From contig JBHHYS010000004.1 in assembly GCA_046757645.1 (NCBI GenBank), forward strand, positions 1-50,292: 50,292 bases of DNA. Reading direction: 5' to 3'. The stretch comes from JBHHYS01 sp046757645 (lineage in GTDB: Bacteria > Acidobacteriota > Terriglobia > Acidiferrales > 2-02-FULL-67-57). The translations under genes were made by a program, and so were the position numbers. Below the pieces are notes generated by a model that saw only the letters and a program-made list of their open reading frames with translations, had not been told where the DNA came from and searched no databases. Shown piece by piece: positions 25,035 to 33,242 of the stretch. Numbering within the stretch: position 1 is the stretch's first letter; each line of letters opens with the position of its first letter.

Positions 25035-27776
25035 TCAGGCGCCCTCCAGCTGGCGGATGCGCTCGCTCACGTTGCGGTAGTCCACATTGGTGCCGTAGAC
25101 CTCCAGATAGCAACCGAGCGCCTCCTTGCGGTTTCCCGCCTGCTCGTGGGCCACGCCCATATCGTAGCGGAGCGCCAGGGCGCTTTCCTCATCGAGGTCG
25201 GGGACTTTCAGGGCGCGCTCGTACCAGCGCACGGCCAGTTGGGGCAGGCCTTTTGCCATAAAGCAGAGTCCCAGCAGGTTGCAGCTTTGGAAGAGCTGCA
25301 AGTACGACTGCTGTTTTTGGGCGGCCCGGGAGACCTTCTGGAACTCGCTGATGGCCTCGTCGAGCAGGCCCATCTCTTTATAGGCGATGCCCAGGTTGTA
25401 GTGGGTTTCGATGTCTTCAATCTCCTCGTCCTCGCCCACGGCTTGCTTGAACTGCTCGAACACTTCGGTCAGGACGCTCATGGGCTCTTCTTCCTTGGCG
25501 GCAACCGGCGCCGGCACGGGCGCGGGGGTGGCGGCCGCCGGGGGAGGTGGAGGCGCAACCGCGTCCGACTCGGGCACCGCTGTCGCCACCGCGGCGTCGA
25601 TTTGGTCCGCCATGTCGGAGAAGAACTCGTCCGCGCTCATTGGGGTGGCGGCAGGCGCCCCCTCGTCGGGTTGCTCTTCCAGGACAACCTTGTAGCTTTC
25701 CTGCTCTTCAACGGGTGCGACTTCGGCCGGCTCAGCTTCAACCGGTGGCGTTTCGGCAGGCGCGACCTCGATGGGTTCGGCTTCAGCGGCAGGGGTTTCA
25801 GCGGGCGCGACCTCGGCCGGCTCAGCTTCAACCGGTGGCGTTTCGGCAGGCGCGACCTCGATGGGTTCGGCTTCAGCGGCTGGGGTTTCAGGGGGCGCGA
25901 CCTCAGCGGGTTCGGCTTCTGCGGCTGGGGTCTCAGCAGGCGGCGCAGTAGCAGCGGCCTCGACCCGAGCGCGGAGTTCAGCCAGAATCGGCTCGGTGGG
26001 AAACCCCTGCTCGTACCCGGCCAGCACTATGCCTGCTTCCTCAATCAGGCCCTGGTTAAGGTAGAAATCAATCTCCTCGCTGGCTTCGGCGGGGTTGAAG
26101 GCGGGCGCGGGAGCTTCGGGGGTTTCCGCGGGGACTACCTCTAGTGCGGCCGCCTCACCGGTGCTGAGCGCGGCCCATTCGGCGGTGAGGTCAACCTCGT
26201 GGAGAGCGGCCTCTTCGGGGGCCTGGGTGGGCACCTCGATTCCGACTTTCTCGGCGTAGCGCCCAGCCAGGTGGGCGACCTCTTCGGCGCGTTGCTCATT
26301 GTTCGCCTGGCGGTAGAGGGCTTCCAGGCGATGGCCGATTTTCACCACGCCGCGGTCGTTTCCACTGCCCAGGTACATATCGAGCAGCTTCTCGTAGGCC
26401 CCGAGGTGGCCCGGGATGCGGGCCACCACCTGCTCGGCCAGCTCGATGGCTTTGTCGGTCATCCCGTAGCTGGAGAAGAGGTCGACGTCGGTGAGGGTGG
26501 AGTTGACGTAGGCTTGTGTTTCTTCGTCGAGTTCCTCTTCCGTGGAGGGGGCCTCCACGAGCTCGGCTTCGGCCGGCAGCTCCTCCACAGCCGCGCGCTC
26601 CGCCGGCGTCCCCAGTTGTTCCTGGACGCGTTTCAGTTGCTCAGCAAACTCCGGGTTGTGTGGCTCCAGGCTGACGAGTTCGGCGTAGAGATGTTTGGCG
26701 CGGGCGAAATCCTCGCCCCGGCAGGCGGCCTGCGCCTGGTGGCTCAGCCCCTCGACCAGAGCGCTGTGGTTGCCTGTCTGGCGCGCCGCCTGCACCAGAA
26801 GCTCAGTGGCCTCGGGTGAGTCCTCCAAGAGCGAAACCAGAGCGCGCAGCGCCTCCTGCAAGCGGAGCGGGTCGTACTCCAGGGCCGGTTGGGCGATACG
26901 CTTCAGCAGCGCCAGCGCGCGGTCGCCCTCCTGCCGGCGTGTGGCGTGCTGGGCGAGCAAGAGCAGCCCGCCAAAGCGGGTCTTCTCCGCGGCGAACAGC
27001 TTTTCGGCCAGCCGCTCCGCTGCCTCCACTTCGTCCGCCTCCAAATGCAGGCTGAGGAGGAACTCCACGGCCTCCGGGTTTTCTTCCAGGTGGGGAATCT
27101 TTTCCAGGGCGCTGCGCGCTTCGGTGCTCTGGCCGGCCTGCTGCAGCGCCCGCGCCTGCAACAGGAGAAGTTTGACGTTGTCCGGCGCCAGCCTCACGGC
27201 TTCCTGCAGCCACTTCAGACTTTCTTCCACCTGCCCCTTCTGCAGCAGGCGCTCGGCCAGCTGGCGGTAGATGCCCGCGGCTTGCTGGGGCTGGCCGTGG
27301 CGCTGGTAGAGGCTGGCCAGACGCTCCTGGATCCGGAGGTTGTCCGGGTCGAGATCCAGCAGCTTCTGCATAATTGCCATGGCCTCGGTCCCGCGGTCGG
27401 CTTTGAGGTGGGCCTCGGCGAGCTGCACGTACTGCGCCCGCGCCTCACGCACCAGGCCCTGCATCGTGTAGAGGTCACCGAGACGCTCCATGGCGTAGAT
27501 ATTGGTGGGATCGAGCTTGGCAATCTTCTTGTGCATGGCGATGCCGCGCACCAGAAAGCCATCGCTCACGTACATATCGGCGAGCTTGCTGAAGAAGTTG
27601 AGCGCTTCCGGAATGTTCTGGAGGCGGACGTAGAGGTCGCCCAGGGTGTTGAGGATATTCTGGTCCTTGGGGTCGGCCGTGTGGATCTTCAGGTACTCGC
27701 TGACGGCTTCCTTCAGCTTGCCCTGGAGGACCCGTTTCTGGGCGGCTTCGATAGTCTTGGTTTTGTTGAACCCCAC
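25035..27776 (-). CDS. Large TPR-repeat protein, 913 aa
   Basis: The protein is a scaffold of tetratricopeptide repeats covering residues about 10-520, such as NILNTLGDLYVRLQNIPEAL and AMERLGDLYTMQGLVREARA. A long acidic Ala/Pro/Glu-rich linker (about 560-760) follows, then a last TPR block (about 785-905) with DIETHYNLGIAYKEMGLLDE. No signal peptide or membrane helix is evident, so it is probably cytoplasmic. Similar proteins are common in Acidobacteriota and Myxococcota, where some relate to gliding or polysaccharide export; that role is not demonstrated here. The start is a GTG. The linker contains tandem 90-bp repeats. Confidence 0.88.
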   Translation of the reverse strand: MGFNKTKTIEAAQKRVLQGKLKEAVSEYLKIHTADPKDQNILNTLGDLYVRLQNIPEALNFFSKLADMYVSDGFLVRGIAMHKKIAKLDPTNIYAMERLGDLYTMQGLVREARAQYVQLAEAHLKADRGTEAMAIMQKLLDLDPDNLRIQERLASLYQRHGQPQQAAGIYRQLAERLLQKGQVEESLKWLQEAVRLAPDNVKLLLLQARALQQAGQSTEARSALEKIPHLEENPEAVEFLLSLHLEADEVEAAERLAEKLFAAEKTRFGGLLLLAQHATRRQEGDRALALLKRIAQPALEYDPLRLQEALRALVSLLEDSPEATELLVQAARQTGNHSALVEGLSHQAQAACRGEDFARAKHLYAELVSLEPHNPEFAEQLKRVQEQLGTPAERAAVEELPAEAELVEAPSTEEELDEETQAYVNSTLTDVDLFSSYGMTDKAIELAEQVVARIPGHLGAYEKLLDMYLGSGNDRGVVKIGHRLEALYRQANNEQRAEEVAHLAGRYAEKVGIEVPTQAPEEAALHEVDLTAEWAALSTGEAAALEVVPAETPEAPAPAFNPAEASEEIDFYLNQGLIEEAGIVLAGYEQGFPTEPILAELRARVEAAATAPPAETPAAEAEPAEVAPPETPAAEAEPIEVAPAETPPVEAEPAEVAPAETPAAEAEPIEVAPAETPPVEAEPAEVAPVEEQESYKVVLEEQPDEGAPAATPMSADEFFSDMADQIDAAVATAVPESDAVAPPPPPAAATPAPVPAPVAAKEEEPMSVLTEVFEQFKQAVGEDEEIEDIETHYNLGIAYKEMGLLDEAISEFQKVSRAAQKQQSYLQLFQSCNLLGLCFMAKGLPQLAVRWYERALKVPDLDEESALALRYDMGVAHEQAGNRKEALGCYLEVYGTNVDYRNVSERIRQLEGA
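25719..25940. repeat. In-frame 90-bp tandem repeat in the TPR gene linker
   Basis: Two nearly identical 90-bp units followed by a diverged partial third encode alternating EVAPAETP, AAEAEPIEVAP and VEAEPAEVAP blocks. Adjacent copies differ at only a few bases, so the array is recent or kept uniform, and copy number may vary between strains. Confidence 0.85.
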
Positions 27777-27821
27777 CAGGAGACTCTCTTGAATGAGAAG
27801 GCCAAGATGGCCCCTTCGCGA

Positions 27822-27851
27822 AAGCTAGCACGAGCGGCCGCGAAGTGTCAA
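27822..27851 (-). promoter_or_regulatory. Promoter of the TPR gene (TTGACA-18-TAGCTT)
   Basis: On the minus strand TTGACA (27851-27846), an 18-nt spacer and TAGCTT (27827-27822) lie about 40 nt before the GTG start. It would drive the TPR gene and probably the membrane protein, thiE and SnoaL-like genes behind it. Confidence 0.6.
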
Positions 27852-27873
27852 CGCTGGCACCCCGGCGGAAATT

Positions 27874-28539
27874 CTAGAAGGGCAGGGGGTTTTGCTCGGC
27901 GGCTTGCCGGAGGGTTACCAGCTCCCGTACCGGGGCGAACGAGCGCCGGTGCAGCCGCGTGGGCCCCTGGCGGCGCAAGCGCTCCAGGTGCTCGCGGGTG
28001 GCGTAGCCCTTGTGGCGGGCCAGGCCATAGCCGGGAAACTGTCGATCCAAATCTTCGAGCAGATGGTCGCGGTGGACTTTGGCCAGGATGGAGGCCGCGG
28101 CAATCGAAACCGATTTGGCGTCGCCATGCACGAGTGGCTTGCAGGGTACGCTGAGCTCCAGGCGGAGGGCGTCGGCGAGCACGTAATCGGGGGCGGGCCG
28201 CAACTGGTTGAGCGCCGCCTCCATCGCCTGCCGGGAGGCCTGGTAGATGTTCCAGGCGTCGATGCGTTCGGGGAGAATCTCCGCCACCGCCCAGGCCCAC
28301 GCCCGCTGCCGGATTTTCACCGCCAGGCGCAAGCGGCGGTTCGCGGCTAGTTTTTTGGAATCATCGAGCCCCAGGATGCGCCGCCCCGGGTCGAGAATCA
28401 CCGCCGCCGCCACCACCGGGCCGAACAGCGCCCCCCGCCCGGCTTCGTCCACACCCGCGACCCGTGCGTATCCGTTGCCCCAGGCCTGCCGCTCGTAGCG
28501 GCGCGTGCACCGTCCCGCCACGCCTGCACATACTATCAC
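27874..28539 (-). CDS. rnhB: Ribonuclease HII
   Basis: This enzyme removes ribonucleotides from DNA by cutting the RNA strand of RNA-DNA hybrids. The catalytic motif reads VAGVDEAGRGALFGPV, with the two acidic residues. LDDSKKLAANRR, VHGDAKSVSIAAASILAKVHRD and GLARHKGYATREH are standard RNase HII motifs. The GTG start at 28539 gives a 221-aa protein; a second in-frame GTG six codons later is an alternative. No strong Shine-Dalgarno sequence is visible. The gene lies just upstream of the TPR gene on the same strand but with its own gap of 97 nt. Confidence 0.95.
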   Translation of the reverse strand: MIVCAGVAGRCTRRYERQAWGNGYARVAGVDEAGRGALFGPVVAAAVILDPGRRILGLDDSKKLAANRRLRLAVKIRQRAWAWAVAEILPERIDAWNIYQASRQAMEAALNQLRPAPDYVLADALRLELSVPCKPLVHGDAKSVSIAAASILAKVHRDHLLEDLDRQFPGYGLARHKGYATREHLERLRRQGPTRLHRRSFAPVRELVTLRQAAEQNPLPF

Positions 28540-28590
28540 ACTCTCGTGCCCCGCTCGGCGGCCCCGGCCGTCAGGGTGGCTGTCTGCGGC

Positions 28591-28681
28591 GGGCAGGCAA
28601 GCATGCCTGCCCTACCGAGGTGGCGGTTTACTTGCGGGCTGGTGGCGCAGACATTCCTGTCTGCGCAGGCACGGATGCCTG
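28591..28681. repeat. Row of three palindromic tetraloop hairpins
   Basis: GGGCAGGCA/TGCCTGCCC with loop AGCA (28591-28612), CGCAGACA/TGTCTGCG with loop TTCC (28646-28665), and CAGGCA/TGCCTG with loop CGGA (28666-28681) follow one another. A weaker CAGA/TCTG pair lies near 28703. They fill the rnhB to radical SAM gap, which otherwise shows no gene. Confidence 0.75.
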
Positions 28682-28768
28682 GCTCGCCGACGCCCGGGGC
28701 CGGCAGACATCGTCTGGCTGAGATGTTATGATTAAAAGCTGAGGTTGCGCCGAGGTGTGATCCCACCG

Positions 28769-30178
28769 ATGAACGTGCTTCTGATTTCTACTTATGAGTT
28801 GGGGCGGCAGCCCTTTGGCCTAGCCTCGCCCGCAGCCTGGCTGCGGCGGGCTGGCGCCACGGTTACCTGCCTGGACCTTTCCCGGCAGAGCCTGCAACCG
28901 GAACCCGTTTGCGCGGCTGACCTGATCGCGTTTTACGTCCCCATGCACACGGCCACCCGGATTGCAGCGCGGGCGGTGGAAAGGGTCAAGAGGCTGAATC
29001 CGCGGGCCCACCTCTGCTTCTATGGCCTCTACGCGCCCGTGAACCAGAGCTATTTGCGCGCGCTGGGCGCCGAGACTATTCTCGGCGGAGAGTTCGAAGC
29101 AGAGCTCGTCCATCTGCTGGAAAGAGTCCGCGCAGCGGCAGAGCCGCCGGAGGCGAGCGGGGAAGCGGAACTGCGGGTCTCACTGGCCCGGCAGCAATTT
29201 CTGGTTCCCGACCGGCGAGACCTGGTGCCGTTGGCGCGCTACGCGCGCTTGCAGGTGGGGAACGGGGAGAGTCGCACGGTGGGCTATACGGAGGCGAGTC
29301 GCGGCTGCAAGCACCGGTGTCGCCACTGCCCGATTGTCCCCGTCTACAACGGCGTCTTCCGCATCGTGCAGCGCCCGGTGGTGCTTGAAGATATCCGGCA
29401 GCAGGTGGCGGTCGGGGCCGAACACATCACCTTCGGCGACCCGGATTTCTTCAACGGCATTGGCCACGGGCTGCCTCTGGTGGAAGCGCTGCACCGGGAA
29501 CATCCACGGCTGACCTACGACGTCACCATCAAGATCGAGCATCTCCTGCACTATTCTCAGCACCTCGCCACCTTGCGGGATACCGGCTGTTTGTTCGTCA
29601 CCAGCGCCGTGGAGTCAGTGAATGATGGGGTGCTGGCCCGGCTTGACAAAGGCCACACCCGGCAGGATTTCCTGGAGGTGGTCAAGCGCTTCCGCGCCCT
29701 CGGCCTGGCTTTGTCGCCCACGTTCGTCCCCTTCACGCCCTGGACGACGCTGGAGGACTACCTGGACTTGCTCTCTACCCTGGCGGAACTCGAACTGGTC
29801 GACCAGGTGGCTCCCATTCAACTGGCCATCCGCCTGCTGATTCCGGCCGGCTCCAAGCTGCTGGAGCTGCCCGAGGTGTTGGCCATGGTGGGCGCGTTTG
29901 ACCCCGCTGCCTTGACCCACCCCTGGGCGCATGCCGACCCGCGCGTTGATCAATTGCGCCGCGATGTTCAGGAAGGCGTGAAGCAAGGCGAAGCGCGAGG
30001 GAAAACCCGGCGGGAAATCTTTGCCGATATCTGGAAGCTGACTCACCAGGCGATGGCCAGCCGGGTCGATGGGCATCCGGAAATCACGGGGGGAGTGGGG
30101 CGTGCGGCCATCCCCTACCTGAATGAGCCCTGGTACTGTTGAGCGGAACCCACGGAAGAGCAGGTGGCTCTTTTCTAA
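28769..30178 (+). CDS. CUAEP-tail radical SAM selenoprotein, UGA at 30140 read as selenocysteine
   Basis: The protein has an N-terminal Rossmann or B12-binding-like domain (MNVLLISTYELGRQPFG) and a radical SAM barrel with the 4Fe-4S motif CKHRCRHC (Cys about 180, 184, 187). GDPDFFNG and TSAVESVNDGVL are further conserved segments. The frame meets TGA at 30140, but the codons around it read Cys-TGA-Ala-Glu-Pro. This is the diagnostic C-terminus of the CUAEP/CCAEP-tail radical SAM family, after PYLNEPWY. Reading through gives a 469-aa protein ending at TAA 30176-30178, with selenocysteine 458. A SECIS-like hairpin follows the UGA. The ATG at 28769 has GAGGTG upstream. The reaction is unknown; the ATP-grasp gene downstream is a likely partner. 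Confidence 0.9.
30154..30174 (+). promoter_or_regulatory. Bacterial SECIS-like hairpin after the UGA
   Basis: GGAAGAGC (30154-30161) pairs with GCTCTTTT (30167-30174), using two G-U pairs, around the loop AGGTG. The loop guanines are 21-22 nt past the UGA, close to the 19-20 nt in E. coli fdhF, and the loop contains the GGU found there. It lies inside the coding sequence, as bacterial SECIS elements do. Confidence 0.75.
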
Positions 30179-30235
30179 GCTGAAATCGAGGCCGACCCCG
30201 CGGGGCGAGAGTGAGATTTTTCTGTAGTGGCTGTG

Positions 30236-31519
30236 ATGAATTCATCAGGACACGAAAGCCGCGACGCCGGCAAACGCCTGCTCCTGCTCTCCTCCACCAA
30301 AAGCTATGAGACCCGTTTGTTCGTGGAGGCGGCGCGGCAACTCGGCGTTCCCCTGACGCTGGGGACGGACCGCTGTGGCGCGCTGGAAGACCCCTGGGGA
30401 GATGGGGCCATTCCCCTGCGGTTCGAAGACCCGGCAGGGTCAGCGAGGGTTGTTGTCGAGTATGCCCGCGCTCATCCGCTCCAGGCCATTGTGGCTCTGG
30501 GTGATCGAGCCCCCCGCACCGCCGCCCTGGCCTGCCAGGCACTCGGCCTCCCCTACAACCCTCCCGTAGCGGCGGTTGCCTGTCGGAACAAGTTCATCGC
30601 CCGACAAATGCTCCAGACAGCCCGGGTGGAGGTGCCGCCCTTCGTCCGCTTCTCGATCGACGCTGACCCCCGGGGATGTTCCGAGCGGGTAGCGTTTCCC
30701 TGCGTGTTGAAGCCGCTTTCTCTCTCGGGGAGTCAAGGCGTAATCCGGGCGGATACGCCGGAGCAATTCGTGGCAGCCTTCAAACGGATTGGGGCCCTGT
30801 TGCGTCAACCCAAAATCCAGGTGCACAGGGAAGAAACCACTCAGTGGCTGCTGGCGGAAGGATTCATTCCCGGGCGGGAAATGGCTTTGGAAGGGCTGTT
30901 GGACCGGGGACGGTTGCGGGTGCTGGCGATTTTTGACAAGCCCGACGCGTTAGAGGGGCCCTTCTTCGAGGAAACTCTTTATGTCACGCCCTCGAGAGAG
31001 GACGCTTCCACCCAGGCGGCCGCGGTTGAATGCACCGAGCGCGCGGCGCGGGCGCTGGGGCTTTTTCACGGCCCCATCCACGCCGAACTGCGGCTGACGT
31101 CGGCGGGGCCGCGGATTCTGGAGGTGGCGGCACGTGCAATCGGAGGACTGTGTTCGCGGGCGGTGCGCTTTCGGACGGGAATGTCGCTGGCGGAGCTGAT
31201 TCTCCGCCACGCCTGCGGTCGGCCCATCGACCCGATTGTGCGCGAGGCCGCGGCGGCCGGAGTGATGATGATTCCCATCCCCCGCGCGGGGATTTTTCAG
31301 GGAGTCGAAGGCATCGAGGAAGCGCGGATGATTCCCGCTATCGAGGAGATTGCCATCACCGCCAAGCCGTCACACCCGATCCTTCCGTTGCCGGAAGGCT
31401 CCAGTTACTTGGGCTTCATTTTTGCCCGGGGCCGAACGGCGGACGCGGTGGAGGAATCGCTGCGAGCCGCCCACCAGAGACTGCACTTTCGGATTGAACC
31501 CCGGCTACCCGTCACCTAA
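30236..31519 (+). CDS. ATP-grasp family ligase of unknown substrate
   Basis: The 427-aa protein has the carboxylate-amine ligase layout: a Rossmann-like start (RLLLLSSTKSYETRLFVEAA), the ATP-grasp phosphate loop in PCVLKPLSLSGSQGVIRA, the LAEGFIPGREMALEGLL segment, and the metal-binding IHAELRLTSAGPRILEVAARA. Such enzymes join a carboxylate to an amine or thiol through an acyl phosphate. It starts 57 nt after the end of the CUAEP radical SAM gene on the same strand, so both probably act on one product or cofactor. The ATG at 30236 is used; GTG at 30227 is possible. No good Shine-Dalgarno sequence was seen. Confidence 0.88.
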   Translation: MNSSGHESRDAGKRLLLLSSTKSYETRLFVEAARQLGVPLTLGTDRCGALEDPWGDGAIPLRFEDPAGSARVVVEYARAHPLQAIVALGDRAPRTAALACQALGLPYNPPVAAVACRNKFIARQMLQTARVEVPPFVRFSIDADPRGCSERVAFPCVLKPLSLSGSQGVIRADTPEQFVAAFKRIGALLRQPKIQVHREETTQWLLAEGFIPGREMALEGLLDRGRLRVLAIFDKPDALEGPFFEETLYVTPSREDASTQAAAVECTERAARALGLFHGPIHAELRLTSAGPRILEVAARAIGGLCSRAVRFRTGMSLAELILRHACGRPIDPIVREAAAAGVMMIPIPRAGIFQGVEGIEEARMIPAIEEIAITAKPSHPILPLPEGSSYLGFIFARGRTADAVEESLRAAHQRLHFRIEPRLPVT

Positions 31520-31528
31520 CGGCGGCGC

Positions 31529-31810
31529 TTACTGTTTCGACTGCGGGGGTACGAAGCCTGGCGGGAGTTGGGCGCCTTCGCCGAAGAAGAACTTCTCCGC
31601 CTCGGAGGAAATAATCTGCCAGGCTTCCGGCGTGGCGGGGTTGAGCTGGTATTCGTTGATAATCATCTTCACGTGTTCTTTCCACAGGTCCCAAGCCTTC
31701 TTCGAGACGTTCTCGTAGATTCGTTGGCCTAGCTCGCCCGTGTAGGGCGGTTCGTCCAGACCCGGCAGCCTTTCCCCGAACTTCACGCACTTGACGCTTC
31801 GCTCGCCCAT
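31529..31810 (-). CDS. yggX: Probable Fe(2+)-trafficking protein YggX
   Basis: The 93-aa protein matches the YggX family along its length: VKCVKFGERLPGLDEPPY, GELGQRIYENVSKKAWDLW, and IINEYQLNPATPEAW. The first cysteine, implicated in oxidant resistance, is present. YggX limits oxidative damage to iron-sulfur proteins. A good GGAGGGG Shine-Dalgarno sequence precedes the ATG. It converges with the ATP-grasp gene with only 9 nt between stops. A link with the neighbouring Fe-S radical SAM enzyme is possible but is only proximity. The C-terminal 10 residues are proline-rich and not conserved. Confidence 0.92.
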   Translation of the reverse strand: MGERSVKCVKFGERLPGLDEPPYTGELGQRIYENVSKKAWDLWKEHVKMIINEYQLNPATPEAWQIISSEAEKFFFGEGAQLPPGFVPPQSKQ

Positions 31811-32006
31811 GACGGCTCCCCTCCCGAATGAAGTCAGCCCGCAATCAAGGCTTCTAGTCTACGCGAATCTTCCCCGCCCCCGCCAGCCCCTTTCCCGCCG
31901 CGCGGGCGCGCGAGCCCGAAAGTGCTAGCTTCCGGGGGCGGGCGGGGTAGAATGGTTCCGCGCCACAAGAGGGTCAATCTGAACAATTCTTTACGGAGGT
32001 GCAACG

Positions 32007-32864
32007 ATGACAGCATATGGCCGCGATCCCGGTGAAATGCGGGAGGTCTATATGAGGAAAGTGAAGGCGTCCATGCCCAAGATGGGCGGCTTGCTGGGGG
32101 TAGGGATAGTGCTGGTGATTCTTCTGTTTGCCTCGCTCGCCTATGTGCCCGCCGGACACGTGGGGGTGCTGACCCGGTTCGGCAAGGTCACCGACCAAGT
32201 GCTCCCCGAAGGGACGCACCTGGTGTGGCCGTGGCTGGTAAATAACCGCATGTCGATCCGCACCCAAGAGCTCAAGGAGCGCGCCGCCGTGCCCTCGAAC
32301 GAAGGGCTCATTGTTACTCTGGACACGTCCTTGCTCTTGCGCCTGAACCCGCAGCACGCCAACGACGTCTTTCGCACCATCGGGCCCAACTACATGGAAG
32401 TAGTTGTGGAGCCGAACCTGCGCTCGGCCATCCGCTCGGTCACCGCGGCGCACAGTGCCAATGCGCTCTACACCGCGGCCCGCCAGGAAGTGGCAGAGAC
32501 CATCGAGCAGGAACTGGCGGTGGAGCTCAAGCCTCGCGGCATCGAGGTGCAAAGCGTGCTGTTGCGCGACATCCAGTTGCCCCCCATGCTGAAGGAAGCC
32601 ATCGAAGCCAAGCAGAAAGCCGAGCAGGATGCCCTGCGGATGCAATTCGTCCTTCAAAGAGAGAAGCAGGAAGCCGAACGCAAGCGTGTCGAGGCGGCCG
32701 GCATTCGCGACTTCCAGCGCATCGTGGCTCAGGGCATCAGCCAGCAACTGCTCACCTGGAAGGGCATCGAGGCCACGGAAAAGCTGGCCGCGAGCCCCAA
32801 TGCGAAAGTGGTAGTGATCGGCAGCGGCAAGGGTGGATTGCCCCTCATCTTGGGCGGTCAGTAA
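32007..32864 (+). CDS. SPFH/Band 7 (prohibitin-like) membrane protein
   Basis: The 285-aa protein has an N-terminal membrane helix (GLLGVGIVLVILLFASLAYV) followed directly by the SPFH domain (VPAGHVGVLTRFGKVTDQVL). A long helical segment (KEAIEAKQKAEQDALRMQF) drives oligomerisation. These proteins organise membrane domains and modulate membrane proteases such as FtsH. GGAGG lies 8 nt before the ATG. A TAGAAT-like -10 box is at 31948-31953. A 378-nt gap follows. Confidence 0.9.
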   Translation: MTAYGRDPGEMREVYMRKVKASMPKMGGLLGVGIVLVILLFASLAYVPAGHVGVLTRFGKVTDQVLPEGTHLVWPWLVNNRMSIRTQELKERAAVPSNEGLIVTLDTSLLLRLNPQHANDVFRTIGPNYMEVVVEPNLRSAIRSVTAAHSANALYTAARQEVAETIEQELAVELKPRGIEVQSVLLRDIQLPPMLKEAIEAKQKAEQDALRMQFVLQREKQEAERKRVEAAGIRDFQRIVAQGISQQLLTWKGIEATEKLAASPNAKVVVIGSGKGGLPLILGGQ

Positions 32865-33242
32865 GCCAACGACCTGCGGGCCCGGAGATCGCCGGCGCGG
32901 AACCCCCGCCTGCGAGAAGCGCTCCATGGGGGGAAGCAGACAACCCTGGCTGCGGGCTGGCGAGGAAGGAGACCGCGCCCAGGAGTGGTGGCGCGCGCCC
33001 GGAGGCAATCCGTTCCGGACGAGCGTGGCGCTGGGCCCCAGCGAGGGTCGGAGGAGAGGCTCACTCAGCCAATCGCCTGCTGGCTAAGGAAAACAGGCGG
33101 CCAGCGGCACCGCCACCGTGCCGAACGGTTCCCGGCGAATCAGCGCCGGCGGCCAGAGCTTCCGGAGACAACTTTTGGGCTGACGGGCGAATCCGCGCAG
33201 GTTAGCATCACAAATAGTGGCAAGAAGGACGGGAGCACAGGG
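32865..33242. other. 378-nt gap without a recognised gene
   Basis: The stretch is very GC-rich. CGCCTG and CAGGCG flank a purine-rich loop near 33072-33096, and other short complementary segments occur. No known riboswitch, SRP, RNase P or tmRNA core could be matched. An open frame on the plus strand from 32985 joins the next gene but its translation looks non-coding (Arg/Gln-rich, no conservation recognised). Confidence 0.4.

Noticed and set aside
25719..25940. CRISPR-like array
   Set aside because: The repeats are contiguous, in frame and part of a protein linker, with no spacers.
30140..30142. Taking TGA as the true stop of the radical SAM gene
   Set aside because: The codons after it continue the family tail AEP and a SECIS-like hairpin is in place.
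32940..33000. GGAGACC-containing stretch reminiscent of a cobalamin riboswitch box
   Set aside because: The remaining conserved segments of that riboswitch are missing and the next gene has no B12 link.
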